64,000 nt of DNA from Clostridium sp. 'deep sea' (lineage in GTDB: Bacteria > Bacillota > UBA994 > PWPR01), in contig NZ_CP063353.1 of the NCBI RefSeq assembly GCF_014931565.1, positions 2,108,001 through 2,172,000 on the forward strand, read 5' to 3'. A program made the translations under genes and the position numbers. Below are positions 51,654 through 61,315 of the stretch, one piece after another. Every line of letters begins with the position of its first letter. The stretch's first letter is position 1. A model generated the notes under the pieces. That model made no database searches and was not told the DNA's origin. It saw only the letters and a list, made by a program, of their open reading frames with translations.

Positions 51654-53105
51654 TTAATCTATTTTTTTACTCGACAACTTAGCTAATAAATCATGTTTCA
51701 TGTCCCAAAGTTTTTGAGATAAATCTACATAGTATTTATGGGGATTCTCAAAACGCTTTACTTCTTCCCACAGGGTATTCATTTGCTCTAGGCAATAATC
51801 ACGGATTTCTTTGGTGCTTGGACTTTTATAAACTTGTATGCCTTGCTCAAATACTTTTACTAGTAGTTTTTTTGCTACAAAGTTTTTAACTACTTTGCGT
51901 TTCCAGGTATGCTGAGGGTGAAAAATTTCGTAAGGCTTGTTATCATCAATGACCTCATCATGCATAGTTATAACATCGGCAATTGCTTTGCCATTTCTTT
52001 TATTATATAGTCTCCAAACCTGCTTAAAGCCAGGGTTATTTATTTTTTGCACATTTTCACTTAACTTAATACGAGGGTCAATTACGCCATTTTCTTCTAC
52101 GGCAGCTAGCTTATAAACTCCCCCAAATACAGGCTCAGATTTTGAGGTAATTAGGCGTTCACCTACCCCAAACATATCAATTTTAGCACCCTGTATTAAT
52201 AAATCTTTGATTACATATTCATCTAAAGAATTAGAGGCAACAATTGCACAATCTTTAAATCCTTCTTGGTCTAAAATCTCTCTTACTTTTTTAGATAAAT
52301 AGGTTAAATCTCCACTATCTAACCTTACCCCTTTTGGTTTTATACCTAAAGGTAATAATACCTCTTTAAATACTTTAATAGCATTGGGTAAGCCAGAGTT
52401 TAAAACACTATAGGTATCTATTAATAATGTACAGTTATTGGGGTAGGTTTGAGCATAGGCTTTAAATGCCTCATACTCATTTGGAAAAGCTTGAATCCAA
52501 CTATGAGCCATAGTTCCTGATGCAGGTACTCCAAACTCTTTTTCAGCAACAGTACAAGAAGTACCACTGCAGCCACCAATATAGGCAGCTCTAGCACCAT
52601 AAATAGCCCCATCATAACCCTGAGCTCGACGTGAACCAAACTCTACTACAGTACGTTTTTTGGCTGCTCTTACAATTCTGTTTGCTTTTGTAGTAATTAA
52701 ACTTTGGTGATTTACAGATAATAAAATCATAGTTTCGATTAATTGGGCTTGCATAATTGGACCCCTTACAGTTACTAAAGGCTCGTTTGGAAATATAGGG
52801 GTTCCCTCTTTAATTGCCCATACATCACAAGTAAACTTAAAGTTACGTAAATACTCAATAAAATCTGGGCTAAAAATATTTTTTTTCTCTAAATAATTAA
52901 TATCCTCAATAGAAAATCTTAAATTACTTAGGTATTGTAAAACCTGAGCAATGCCAGCTAATATTGCAAATCCTCCACCATCGGGCACCTTGCGGAAAAA
53001 CATATCAAAGTAAACAACCTTATCTTTATAACCATTTTTTAAGTAACCATTTGCCATGGTTAACTCATAAAAATCTAATAATAAAGATAACTTTTTTTTG
53101 TCCAT
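51654..53105 (-). CDS. pncB: Nicotinate phosphoribosyltransferase
   Basis: Makes NaMN from nicotinate in the NAD salvage (Preiss-Handler) pathway. 483 residues, with the family's segments DFYELTMANGYLKNG at the N terminus, FGSRRAQGYDGAIYGARAAYIGG (about 157-180), MAHSWIQAF and VRLDSGDLT. It ends an operon started by the NrtR-type regulator; the nicotinamidase-like gene is 95 bp upstream. Confidence 0.95.
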   Translation of the reverse strand: MDKKKLSLLLDFYELTMANGYLKNGYKDKVVYFDMFFRKVPDGGGFAILAGIAQVLQYLSNLRFSIEDINYLEKKNIFSPDFIEYLRNFKFTCDVWAIKEGTPIFPNEPLVTVRGPIMQAQLIETMILLSVNHQSLITTKANRIVRAAKKRTVVEFGSRRAQGYDGAIYGARAAYIGGCSGTSCTVAEKEFGVPASGTMAHSWIQAFPNEYEAFKAYAQTYPNNCTLLIDTYSVLNSGLPNAIKVFKEVLLPLGIKPKGVRLDSGDLTYLSKKVREILDQEGFKDCAIVASNSLDEYVIKDLLIQGAKIDMFGVGERLITSKSEPVFGGVYKLAAVEENGVIDPRIKLSENVQKINNPGFKQVWRLYNKRNGKAIADVITMHDEVIDDNKPYEIFHPQHTWKRKVVKNFVAKKLLVKVFEQGIQVYKSPSTKEIRDYCLEQMNTLWEEVKRFENPHKYYVDLSQKLWDMKHDLLAKLSSKKID

Positions 53106-53200
53106 AATTTTGTCCCCATTTCTATCTAATTATCCTTTAGAGTAAATCTTGTATATTGTATACCATTTAATATACATTAGCAATTTTACATGTAAAATTA

Positions 53201-53872
53201 CTACACCACTTCACTTACCAATTCAATTCCACTATTTTGCATAAATAACAACGCCATAATATTCATTAGTTCGGCATAGTGTAAACCCAAATCAAAGGTA
53301 TCTACCAGATTAATTGGCACTATTATTCTTGATTGGCTGTTCAGTCTATTAAAGTTACACTTTAAAGTAAGCGAAAACTGCTCTATGCAAATATCTGTGC
53401 AATCTCCTACTACAATAAAGTTTTTTATTTGAGCATTTTGCTTTAACCATTGCTGAAAAACAGGCTCTAAAAAACCATTGGTTGAATTTTTGGTTACTAC
53501 CTTAAACTCACCAAGTTCTTTTATTTCATTTACAACCTGGGCTTCACTCGTTTCTGCCAAACAATGAACTGGGTAACTTAAAAACTCAGGCGAGTCCACA
53601 CTATGGCTATCTGCAAAAGCAAGTATAGGTATTCCCTCTTTTATACACTTTTGGCTTAGGTCTCTTATTGCAGGAATTAAGGACTTTACTCTTGGGCTTT
53701 TTAAGGCACCCTCTTTGGTAAAACCATTTATTAAATCCACAATAATTAAAGCTGTTTCGTTAGCATTAAGGCTGGCTAAATCTAATAAGGGTTTTTTCTC
53801 AAAAACATCGTATATCTCAGCAAGCTTTTCTTGGCTACACTTAAGCAACAAATCTTTTTTAATGAGTTTCAT
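53201..53872 (-). CDS. Nicotinamidase-like isochorismatase-fold hydrolase
   Basis: 223 residues. Catalytic triad D46 (IIVDLINGF), K in VVTKNSTNGF (near 129) and C in GDCTDICIEQF (near 162). ADSHSVDSPEFLSYPVHC is the metal-binding region of nicotinamidases. With pncB and an NrtR-type regulator next to it, conversion of nicotinamide to nicotinate is the natural role. AGGAT lies before the ATG. Confidence 0.88.
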   Translation of the reverse strand: MKLIKKDLLLKCSQEKLAEIYDVFEKKPLLDLASLNANETALIIVDLINGFTKEGALKSPRVKSLIPAIRDLSQKCIKEGIPILAFADSHSVDSPEFLSYPVHCLAETSEAQVVNEIKELGEFKVVTKNSTNGFLEPVFQQWLKQNAQIKNFIVVGDCTDICIEQFSLTLKCNFNRLNSQSRIIVPINLVDTFDLGLHYAELMNIMALLFMQNSGIELVSEVV

Positions 53873-53884
53873 ATATCCTCCATT

Positions 53885-54745
53885 CTACCCAAAGCTATCA
53901 TGCCATTTAGAATTATACTTATACAATTTACTAGGTCGATGACCTGCACTTTTTCTTTGCCTATTAGTTTCTATTACCATATTAGCAATTTTTCTTCTAA
54001 AATTAGCCTTTAGTAACTCTGTATCTAAAATTACTTCATACACTTTTTGTAATTCTGTTAAAGTAAATAACTCCGACATTAAGCTAAAAGCAATATCTGT
54101 ATACATAACTTTATTTCTAATGCGTTCAATTCCATAACCAATAATTCGGGCGTGATCGTAAGCAATACCGTCGCTGTTAATAATTTCTCTACGGTATTTT
54201 GTTATATTCCCTTGAAAAGTTTTATTGATTTTTAACATTGCACTAAGCTTTGTATTGTTATTGTAAAGGGTTAACTGATATAAAGATTTTTCGGTATGAC
54301 TATGCTCATGAATATCCTTTTGCTCCTGTTTTAATCTTAAGCTAACAGTAAACCATGCTCTTATTTCCCCATTGCTAGTTAGAGAGTTGTTTATTTTTTC
54401 ACTATTAACTAAAGCCATGTACGATAAACTAACCGTACTAGTATAAGGCTCTCGATATACATCTCCCCATGTATACAACTGCTCTAAGTAAATATCGTCA
54501 GTATTGGCCTCGTTATGTAACTGCTCTATCGCAAATGATTCTAAGTCTTCATTAAAGCCAACAAAATCACCAGGCAGTCTCCATTCATCGCTATCTTTCT
54601 TTTTAACCATTAAAATACGCATAACTTTTTCGGGCAGTTTGCGATAATTTGTGTTTTCTTCATCTGCCACCGTTAAAGCTAAAAGATCTATTGAAAGAGT
54701 ATTTTGTTGAATCTTAACACTGTTTACAGTGTTCAACTTAACCAC
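53885..54745 (-). CDS. NrtR-type Nudix regulator of NAD salvage
   Basis: 286 residues. The N-terminal Nudix domain lacks the full catalytic GX5EX7REUXEEXGU box (here GFNEDLESFAIEQLHNEANT), as expected for ligand-sensing members. The C-terminal winged helix (FTLTELQKVYEVILDTELLKANFRRKI ... HRPSKLYKYN) matches the DNA-binding half of NrtR. Operon head with the two salvage genes. A GTG at 54745 touches its SD; TTG at 54736 has better spacing. Confidence 0.85.
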   Translation of the reverse strand: MVKLNTVNSVKIQQNTLSIDLLALTVADEENTNYRKLPEKVMRILMVKKKDSDEWRLPGDFVGFNEDLESFAIEQLHNEANTDDIYLEQLYTWGDVYREPYTSTVSLSYMALVNSEKINNSLTSNGEIRAWFTVSLRLKQEQKDIHEHSHTEKSLYQLTLYNNNTKLSAMLKINKTFQGNITKYRREIINSDGIAYDHARIIGYGIERIRNKVMYTDIAFSLMSELFTLTELQKVYEVILDTELLKANFRRKIANMVIETNRQRKSAGHRPSKLYKYNSKWHDSFG

Positions 54746-54925
54746 TTCCTTGTTATTATCTTTTTGATATTATCATTCTAATACTTATTAACAGTTGTTG
54801 TCAACAGTAATTATTTAAATATACTATTATTATAAAAAAACAGCTATTATTTTTACATTTTATTAAAGCCTAAACTCAAATAAACTGTATAGCTAAACCA
54901 TAAAGGGGAACTATAAACGCGAGAG
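54746..54925. promoter_or_regulatory. Divergent promoter region, NAD operon / ger operon
   Basis: Minus strand: TTGACA near 54808-54803 and a weak TAGAAT. A perfect small dyad TGATA-T-TATCA lies near 54764-54774, and AACAGTTGTTGTCAACAGT just beyond. Plus strand: the sporulation sigma-G-like TATACTA occurs near 54819, but no matching -35 is clear. Operators are not proven. Confidence 0.35.
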
Positions 54926-54934
54926 GTGATAACA

Positions 54935-56503
54935 ATGTTTAGGTGGGTACGCAAAGCCTTAAATATTTGGAGATTAGTTCAACAAAATGGTTCAGAAATA
55001 AAAAGCAAATACTTAAATGAACAATTAACAACTAATTTAGCAGAAAACATTAAAACTATAACAAAATCCTTTAGCTATAGTAATGACGTTATTGTGAGAG
55101 AATTTTCATGCAATATTACTATTGAGCATAGCCTTAATTTTGCTTTAATTTATATAGAAGGATTAGTAAGCGAAGATCGCATACAACAAACAGTTATAAA
55201 GCCTATTATAGAATATAATTATAGCTCTAAAGATCCCCAGCAAGACTATTATAGCTTTGTTGAGTCTTATGTATTAACAAACAGTCAAGTAGCCAGACTC
55301 GAGTCGTTAAATGATAGCCTAGATACCTTGTTAGCTGGTGACTCTATCTTGTTAGTAGACGGTTATAATAAATCCTTTTTTATTGGTAGTAAAGACTGGC
55401 CAACAAGGGGTGTTGAAGATACAAAAACAGATGTTACTATAAGAGGCCCCCACCAAGGATTTACCGAAACCCTTCGTATTAATACAACCCTAATAAGAAG
55501 GGCTATAAGAAACACAAAGCTAACCTTTGAAAGCTTTATAATTGGCAAACAAACCCGTACGGATGTTGTTATAGCCTACCTTAAGGGTTATGTTCACCCT
55601 GCTATTTTGCATGAAGTTAAAAAAAGAATAAAAGAAATAAAAGCAGATATAATTTTAGAATCAGGCTACATTGAGGAGTTAATAAGTGATTCACCTCTAT
55701 CCATGTTTTCAACAATATCATATACGGAAAGACCCGATGTTGTAGCCTCTAAATTACTGGAAGGTAGAGTGGCTATTATTATAGACGGTACTCCTATAGT
55801 ATTAACAGCCCCTAAGGTATTTATAGAGTCTTTTCAGCACCCTGCTGACTACTATGTTGGACCATCCTATTACACCAGTATTTTAAGGGCTATTAGGTTT
55901 ATTAGCTTTTTAATTAGCACTACTCTACCGGCAATTTATGTTGCGGTTACCTCTTATCATATGGAGATGTTGCCAGCACCTCTGCTAAAAACTATTCAGC
56001 AAGCTATGGAAGGAACCCCGTTTCCTTCACCAATATCAATCTTAATTATGCTTTTTATTGCTGAAATATTAAACCAAGCAAGCGTTGGCTTACCAAGGCA
56101 AATTGGTCAAGCTGTTAGTATTGTGGGGGCTTTAGTACTAGGTGAGGCAGCAGTAGCCTCTGGATTAATAGGAGATCCTGAGGTAATTATTGTAGGTTTA
56201 TCGGTTGTTTCGAGCTATGCGGCAATTAAACTTATAGAATCTATGACCATTTTAAGAGTTGTGCTTTTAATACTAGCAACTGTTTTAGGGGCTTTAGGCA
56301 TTGCTGTAGGTGTATTATTTATACTAACCTACTTATCTACCTTAACCTCATTTGGGGTGCCTTATTTAACCCCTATTGCCCCTATAATAACTACTGATAT
56401 AGATGATACTTTATTCAGAGATATTTTAAGTAAAGCACCATCTAAAGCCAAAACCATAAAACCCGTAGAGACTACTAAACAGTTTAACAAACAAGAAAAT
56501 TAA
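54935..56503 (+). CDS. Spore germinant receptor A subunit (GerA family)
   Basis: About 522 residues. N-terminal soluble domains, with the family blocks FSYSNDVIVREF and RGPHQGFTETLRINTTLIRRAI, and a C-terminal membrane region with five to six helices (about 290-480). It belongs to inner spore membrane germinant receptors. The ATG at 54935 has GAGAGGTGA upstream. First gene of a canonical A-C-B operon. Confidence 0.95.
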   Translation: MFRWVRKALNIWRLVQQNGSEIKSKYLNEQLTTNLAENIKTITKSFSYSNDVIVREFSCNITIEHSLNFALIYIEGLVSEDRIQQTVIKPIIEYNYSSKDPQQDYYSFVESYVLTNSQVARLESLNDSLDTLLAGDSILLVDGYNKSFFIGSKDWPTRGVEDTKTDVTIRGPHQGFTETLRINTTLIRRAIRNTKLTFESFIIGKQTRTDVVIAYLKGYVHPAILHEVKKRIKEIKADIILESGYIEELISDSPLSMFSTISYTERPDVVASKLLEGRVAIIIDGTPIVLTAPKVFIESFQHPADYYVGPSYYTSILRAIRFISFLISTTLPAIYVAVTSYHMEMLPAPLLKTIQQAMEGTPFPSPISILIMLFIAEILNQASVGLPRQIGQAVSIVGALVLGEAAVASGLIGDPEVIIVGLSVVSSYAAIKLIESMTILRVVLLILATVLGALGIAVGVLFILTYLSTLTSFGVPYLTPIAPIITTDIDDTLFRDILSKAPSKAKTIKPVETTKQFNKQEN

Positions 56504-56516
56504 GGTAGGTTTTATT

Positions 56517-57647
56517 ATGTTCAAAGTTAAAAAACTAATTTTATTACTATGTATAATTGTGCTTTTAAGTACTACTGGCTGCTGGGATTATACCGAACTA
56601 GATAAAATAACACTAGTAAAGGGCTTTGGTATTGATATTAACGAAAATAATGAAATAATATTAACTTTTCAAATGTTAAAACCTCAAAATTCTACAAGTC
56701 AAGGTGAATCAAATGAAGATAAAAAAGTGTTTATTATAGAAGAAAGTGGTAAAACAGTTTTTGATGCTATCCGTAATGCCTCGCTACACGCCAGTAGAAA
56801 ACTCTACTTTGCTCATAATCAAGTAATTATTTTAGGTAAAAAGGCAGCCCAAAGCAACCCAAAGGGACTATTAGAAAACTTTAGAAGAGATACCGAAAGT
56901 CGTACCCTAGATTACATATTAATTGCTGAAAATACAGCCTCCGAAATACTACATAGTAAGGGTGGACTTGATAGTATTCAGTCTCAGGATTTAGGTAGTT
57001 TGGTAAGCAATTTTAAGCCCTCTGGCAAGGTTGTACCTATTAGGATATCAGATATAACCTTAGCCATGTTATCTAAAACAACATCACCCATAGCCCCTAT
57101 TGTTAAGCTAGATGAAGCTGGTCACTCATATTTATCTGATACAGCTATAATAAAAAATAATCGCTATGTGGGTAACCTTAATTCCGAAGAAACTCGAGGT
57201 TATTTGTGGATAACCAACAAGCTTAAAAGTGGCATTATTAATATTGAAGATAAAGAAAAAGATATATTAATAGCATTTGAGATAATCGACACAAATTCTA
57301 AGTTAAAATTTAACTTTAAAGAGGATATAGTGGTTGAAATATCTTTAGAAGCCCATACTAACTTAGGTAATAACTTAAAAAGCACAAAAAATGTAACCGA
57401 AAAAGAGCTTATACGTATGCAAGAAGAACACATAAAAGAAACAGCAATGAAAGCCATAAATAAAGCAAATTATTATAATGCAGATATTTTTGGATTTGGA
57501 GAATATATTCACGCCAATTATCCAAAACAATGGAAGAAAATTGAGAAAAATTGGAGTCATACTTTTTCACAACTGAAATATGAAATAGATGTAAAAGTTG
57601 AAATAAAAAGTCATGGCCGAATTACTACTAAATATAAAGAGGAGTGA
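56517..57647 (+). CDS. Spore germinant receptor C subunit lipoprotein
   Basis: 376 residues. Lipobox STTGC (C22, GCWDYTEL being the GerAC signature), then the three-domain C subunit with KGFGIDIN, ILIAENTASEIL and the C-terminal W-x-K segment. It is attached to the inner spore membrane outer face by a lipid. It ends overlapping the B subunit start by four bases. Confidence 0.94.
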   Translation: MFKVKKLILLLCIIVLLSTTGCWDYTELDKITLVKGFGIDINENNEIILTFQMLKPQNSTSQGESNEDKKVFIIEESGKTVFDAIRNASLHASRKLYFAHNQVIILGKKAAQSNPKGLLENFRRDTESRTLDYILIAENTASEILHSKGGLDSIQSQDLGSLVSNFKPSGKVVPIRISDITLAMLSKTTSPIAPIVKLDEAGHSYLSDTAIIKNNRYVGNLNSEETRGYLWITNKLKSGIINIEDKEKDILIAFEIIDTNSKLKFNFKEDIVVEISLEAHTNLGNNLKSTKNVTEKELIRMQEEHIKETAMKAINKANYYNADIFGFGEYIHANYPKQWKKIEKNWSHTFSQLKYEIDVKVEIKSHGRITTKYKEE

Positions 57648-58729
57648 TTTTCATAAAGCTTAAACAAGAAAAAATCTCTAATTCTCAGCTAACCTTTACT
57701 GTAATTGGTTTTACTATTGGTAGTAGTTTGGTTTTACCTCCAGGTAGAGATTTAGCTAGTAAAGCTTGGATGGCTATTATTTTAGGGCTGCTAGAAGGTA
57801 TAATTTTTATACTAATATTTACCAATTTATCTCAAAAATTTAACATGAAAAGTTACTTTGAAATCTTAAAAAAAATTTTTGGTAAATTTTTGGGTACCAT
57901 ATTTTTTTCAATATTCGTATTGTACTGTATTCATTTATGTTCCTTAGTTTTAAGAAACTTTATGGATTTTATTAGCACTACTATGATGATAACAACACCT
58001 ATAATGGCTATTGGTATTGCTGTATTGGCTACCACAGTATATGCTACTTTATATGGCATTGGAGTAATAGGTCGCAATAGTCAAGTATTAGTGCCCCTAA
58101 CTTTTACAGCAGTAGCTATTACTGTAATTTTACTATATAAAGATATGAAAATAATGTATTTTAAACCCTTTTTTGAGGTTAAACTAAAAGACTTATTATT
58201 AGCTAGTCATGGTGCTGCTAGTTTTCCGTTTGGTGAAACAGTTGTTTTTTTAATGATTTTTCCACTTGTTAAAAATAGTAAAAAAGTGCGCAGCTCTGTT
58301 ATAAAAGGTGTTATGTATGGTGGATTAATAATACTAGTAGCAGTTTTAAGAAATATTGCAGTACTTGGCATTAGGTCTACAATAGCAACATATCCTTCAG
58401 CACAGGCGGTAAGGCTTATTAATATAGGTAACGTAATAACTCGACTTGAAGTAATAATATTTTTCAACCTGTTAACAATGGGCTTCATAAAATGCTCCGT
58501 GCTTCTATGGTGCTCCTGTAAAGGACTTAGTGAATTGCTTAACATGAATAAGTACCAAGATGTAATAATACCTGTTGCAATATTTATCTTATTTATAGCA
58601 AATTTTCAATTTCAAAATGTAATGGATAATGTGAAATTCACTGAATTTTATCCTCTATATGCTCCCTTTATTCAAGTAGGAATACCTGGTTTGGCTCTCA
58701 TAGTAGCTAAAATAAGAAAACTAATTTAG
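57644..58729 (+). CDS. Spore germinant receptor B subunit (GerAB)
   Basis: 361 residues, ten membrane helices of the APC transporter-like fold, starting KISNSQLTFTVIGFTIGSSL. In this family it binds or senses the germinant. The GTG at 57644 overlaps the SD sequence AGAGGAG (57638-57644), whereas an in-frame ATA at 57653 is spaced exactly 8 bases from it. Either GTG initiates through translational coupling or ATA is used. Confidence 0.93.
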   Translation: MIFIKLKQEKISNSQLTFTVIGFTIGSSLVLPPGRDLASKAWMAIILGLLEGIIFILIFTNLSQKFNMKSYFEILKKIFGKFLGTIFFSIFVLYCIHLCSLVLRNFMDFISTTMMITTPIMAIGIAVLATTVYATLYGIGVIGRNSQVLVPLTFTAVAITVILLYKDMKIMYFKPFFEVKLKDLLLASHGAASFPFGETVVFLMIFPLVKNSKKVRSSVIKGVMYGGLIILVAVLRNIAVLGIRSTIATYPSAQAVRLINIGNVITRLEVIIFFNLLTMGFIKCSVLLWCSCKGLSELLNMNKYQDVIIPVAIFILFIANFQFQNVMDNVKFTEFYPLYAPFIQVGIPGLALIVAKIRKLI

Positions 58730-58931
58730 TAAATAGTATTTACTTTAGTACGATTATATACAAGGAATAATAGCTACTAGTTACCTAAAATTAAGTGCGT
58801 GTATCGCATTAGTGAAACTATTATTAACACTGTTAAAAGTATCGTGATAAATGCAATGATATCCTATTATAGTTTTTTTAGTTTTTAGATCGAAATTGGT
58901 AAATAATTATTTTTAATGGACACAGCCCTTG

Positions 58932-59369
58932 CTACTCAATTATTTTAAAACTCATTTTACAGGGATCTTTACCTTTTGACATTAAAGGTGAACTTACTAT
59001 TGTACAATCTAGTTTATTATCTAAGGCTATTTGCAAATGGTGTTTAATATGCCCACCACAACACATACAATATGTTTTAGAAATTGGCTCATCTATTACA
59101 TTGATACAAGGGCATGAATACTTTTCTCTGTTGTCAGGAAAAAACTGAACTGTTATAGAATTATCTATTTCTTTTTTTACACTATAAGCAAAAACCTCAG
59201 GGGTATTATTTGCTGCCTCTATTCGTTCATCTAAAGTTATGTAATCTTTAGCTATGGCTTGAGACAAAGCCAGCCTTTTTCCACCTAAACAACATGAACA
59301 ACTCTCTCTAATTTCTTTCTTTTTTTCTTTGCTAAATAATTCATCCATTCTATCCATTGCTTGTTTCAT
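58932..59369 (-). CDS. Cysteine-rich unknown protein
   Basis: 145 residues, about 11 cysteines in three clusters: ESCSCCLGGKR (22-32), SCPCINV (near 84-90) and TYCMCCGGHIKHH (near 98-110). Metal or Fe-S cluster binding is likely from spacing, but no family is certain. Start overlaps the stop of the next upstream gene (ATGA), so the two are cotranscribed. Confidence 0.65.
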   Translation of the reverse strand: MKQAMDRMDELFSKEKKKEIRESCSCCLGGKRLALSQAIAKDYITLDERIEAANNTPEVFAYSVKKEIDNSITVQFFPDNREKYSCPCINVIDEPISKTYCMCCGGHIKHHLQIALDNKLDCTIVSSPLMSKGKDPCKMSFKIIE

Positions 59370-60046
59370 AAAATAAGATAAATTATCTTTTTTAGATTTT
59401 TTTGGGCTTTTTTAAGTTTTCCAGCACCTTGTAATATATAATCCATATCTTTTTTTGCAACTTTGTGTTTTAAAAGAGCATTATGTAAAACCATAATTTT
59501 GCCATACACCATATCTTCATTATTATGCTTGTAGTAATCAACAACTCTATTCACACAAGGTTTATAGTGCTCAAGACTTAGGGTTTTTCCATTATTATTG
59601 TAATACTTTATTAAGCTATTTTTAGTAAAAATTTGCAAAGAACAATTATAGTTAGGGTGTAGCTTATAGCAGCTATCATTTAAGGCCTGGCTTAAATAAC
59701 TGTTTAATTGCTCCATACTATAACAACTAGTTTTTAGCTTTATACCATACATTCTCTTTTTTATGATATCTATATATGTATAACCCTGAGGTACAGCAGT
59801 ATTAGCTTCATGCAGCATTCCTATTAGATAATCATAACTACCATCTTCCCTAAAATTATAAGCATATGCGACATACTGTTTATAAATTAACGGCAAATCC
59901 TCAAGTTGTTGAAAAGTATCATCATTTAAACAAGTTTTCCACAGTTTTGTTTGTTCATCTCCATTTTTTGTACAAGCAGTACTTCTACCTATTAATCTAC
60001 ACTCTCTATAATATTTTCTAACATGCCTAAATACAGTACAAATTAT
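59366..60046 (-). CDS. Unknown protein, possible AUA/AUU start
   Basis: The frame is open from 60046 to 59366 (about 226 codons), but its first conventional codon is a TTG at 59896 without a convincing RBS. At 60059-60050 stands AAAGGAGAGG; the in-frame codons after it are ATT, ATA (60046) and ATT (60043). The predicted extra N terminus (ICTVFRHVRKYYREC) is cysteine- and arginine-containing and in the same style as the rest. No family recognised. The 5' end is uncertain. Confidence 0.55.
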   Translation of the reverse strand: MICTVFRHVRKYYRECRLIGRSTACTKNGDEQTKLWKTCLNDDTFQQLEDLPLIYKQYVAYAYNFREDGSYDYLIGMLHEANTAVPQGYTYIDIIKKRMYGIKLKTSCYSMEQLNSYLSQALNDSCYKLHPNYNCSLQIFTKNSLIKYYNNNGKTLSLEHYKPCVNRVVDYYKHNNEDMVYGKIMVLHNALLKHKVAKKDMDYILQGAGKLKKAQKNLKKIIYLIL

Positions 60047-60154
60047 AATCCTCTCCTTTAATAATTATGCAAATATTGTAACATAGCTAATAAGACATAA
60101 AGCTGTCATATATTACTTAATCTTTAGGTATATTGTTATGTTGTTTTCATACTA

Positions 60155-60183
60155 TAAAAAAGAACAACCCATAGGTCGCTCTT
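60155..60183 (-). terminator. Terminator of PTS EIIC-like gene
   Basis: Ten-bp stem with two G-U pairs AAGAGCGACC/GGTTGTTCTT (60160-60183), followed on the minus strand by TTTTTAT. Confidence 0.7.
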
Positions 60184-60225
60184 AAACAGATATCTATTAA
60201 ATTGAACTTTTTTTAGTTAAAACAA

Positions 60226-61266
60226 CTATAACTCTAGTTTTAAATCATTCTCTTTAATCATATTCTTTTTACGCATAAAGCCTGCAATTAACAAGGTTAT
60301 TACTGCTGGTAAAATAAAGTGTAGCAGAATTATGGCTAAATACATTTTTACTCCACCTAAACCTGCTGCCTCCATGGCTGTAACAGTACCAAACTGGCCT
60401 ACTAAACCACTAGTACCCATACCAGAGCCTATAGGTATGTTTTGCATTTTAAAAACAGTAGTAGCCAATGGGCCTATAATTGCTCCCGCTAAAGTTGGTG
60501 GAATCCATACCTTCCAGTTTTTAACGATATTTGGCATTTGAAGCATTGAGGTACCTAACCCCTGTGCAAATAAACCCCCCCAGCCGTTTTCTTTAAAGCT
60601 CATTACTGCAAAACCTACCATTTGAGCCGCACAACCTACGGTAGCAGCTCCTGCGGCAATACCACTTAAACTCAACATAATGCCAATTGAAGCACTACTT
60701 ATTGGTAGGGTTAACGCCATACCCATTAAAACAGCAATAATAATGCCCATAGGTATAGGATGCATTTCTGTTGCTCTCATAATTAAAGTTCCAAAGCCAC
60801 TCATTATGGCATCTACCCCTGGACCAACTAAAGTTCCTACTAAACAGCCCACAATAATTGTAACTGCTGGTGTAACTATAATATCAATTTTGGTTTCCTT
60901 AGAAACCATTTTACCAAACTCAGCACCAAAGGCACCTGCCAAAAAGGCCCCTACAGGTCCACCAGCCGCACCCCCAGCTGCACCTGTTATTGCTGAAGCA
61001 AACAAAACTAAAGGTGGTGCTTGTAAGCCATAAGCTACTGCTACAGCAATAGCAGGACCAGTCATTTGTTTAGCCAAAGGCCATACAGTATCTGTTAAAA
61101 AAGTAATGCCTAATTTGCCACCTATTACATTTAAGATACTACCAATAATTAATGATGAAAATAAACCTAAAGCCATATAACTAAGGGCATCTATTAAGTA
61201 ACGCTGAACAGTAAATTCAATATTTTTACGCTTAAAAAAGCCCTGCTTAACTTGTTTTTTTTCCAT
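60226..61266 (-). CDS. PTS EIIC-like membrane transporter
   Basis: About 346 residues and eight or more membrane helices with glycine-rich loops (GAAGGAAGGPVGAFLAG). It fits the PTS_EIIC_2 family (PF13303), whose members are sugar or unknown-solute transporters without fused IIA or IIB; none are encoded nearby. The ATG at 61264-61266 has AGGGAGAG; an upstream ATG at 61299 is less likely. Confidence 0.8.
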   Translation of the reverse strand: MEKKQVKQGFFKRKNIEFTVQRYLIDALSYMALGLFSSLIIGSILNVIGGKLGITFLTDTVWPLAKQMTGPAIAVAVAYGLQAPPLVLFASAITGAAGGAAGGPVGAFLAGAFGAEFGKMVSKETKIDIIVTPAVTIIVGCLVGTLVGPGVDAIMSGFGTLIMRATEMHPIPMGIIIAVLMGMALTLPISSASIGIMLSLSGIAAGAATVGCAAQMVGFAVMSFKENGWGGLFAQGLGTSMLQMPNIVKNWKVWIPPTLAGAIIGPLATTVFKMQNIPIGSGMGTSGLVGQFGTVTAMEAAGLGGVKMYLAIILLHFILPAVITLLIAGFMRKKNMIKENDLKLEL

Positions 61267-61315
61267 AATACTCTCCCTATTAAAAATTGTTAACATCATT
61301 CTCTTATTAACACAT

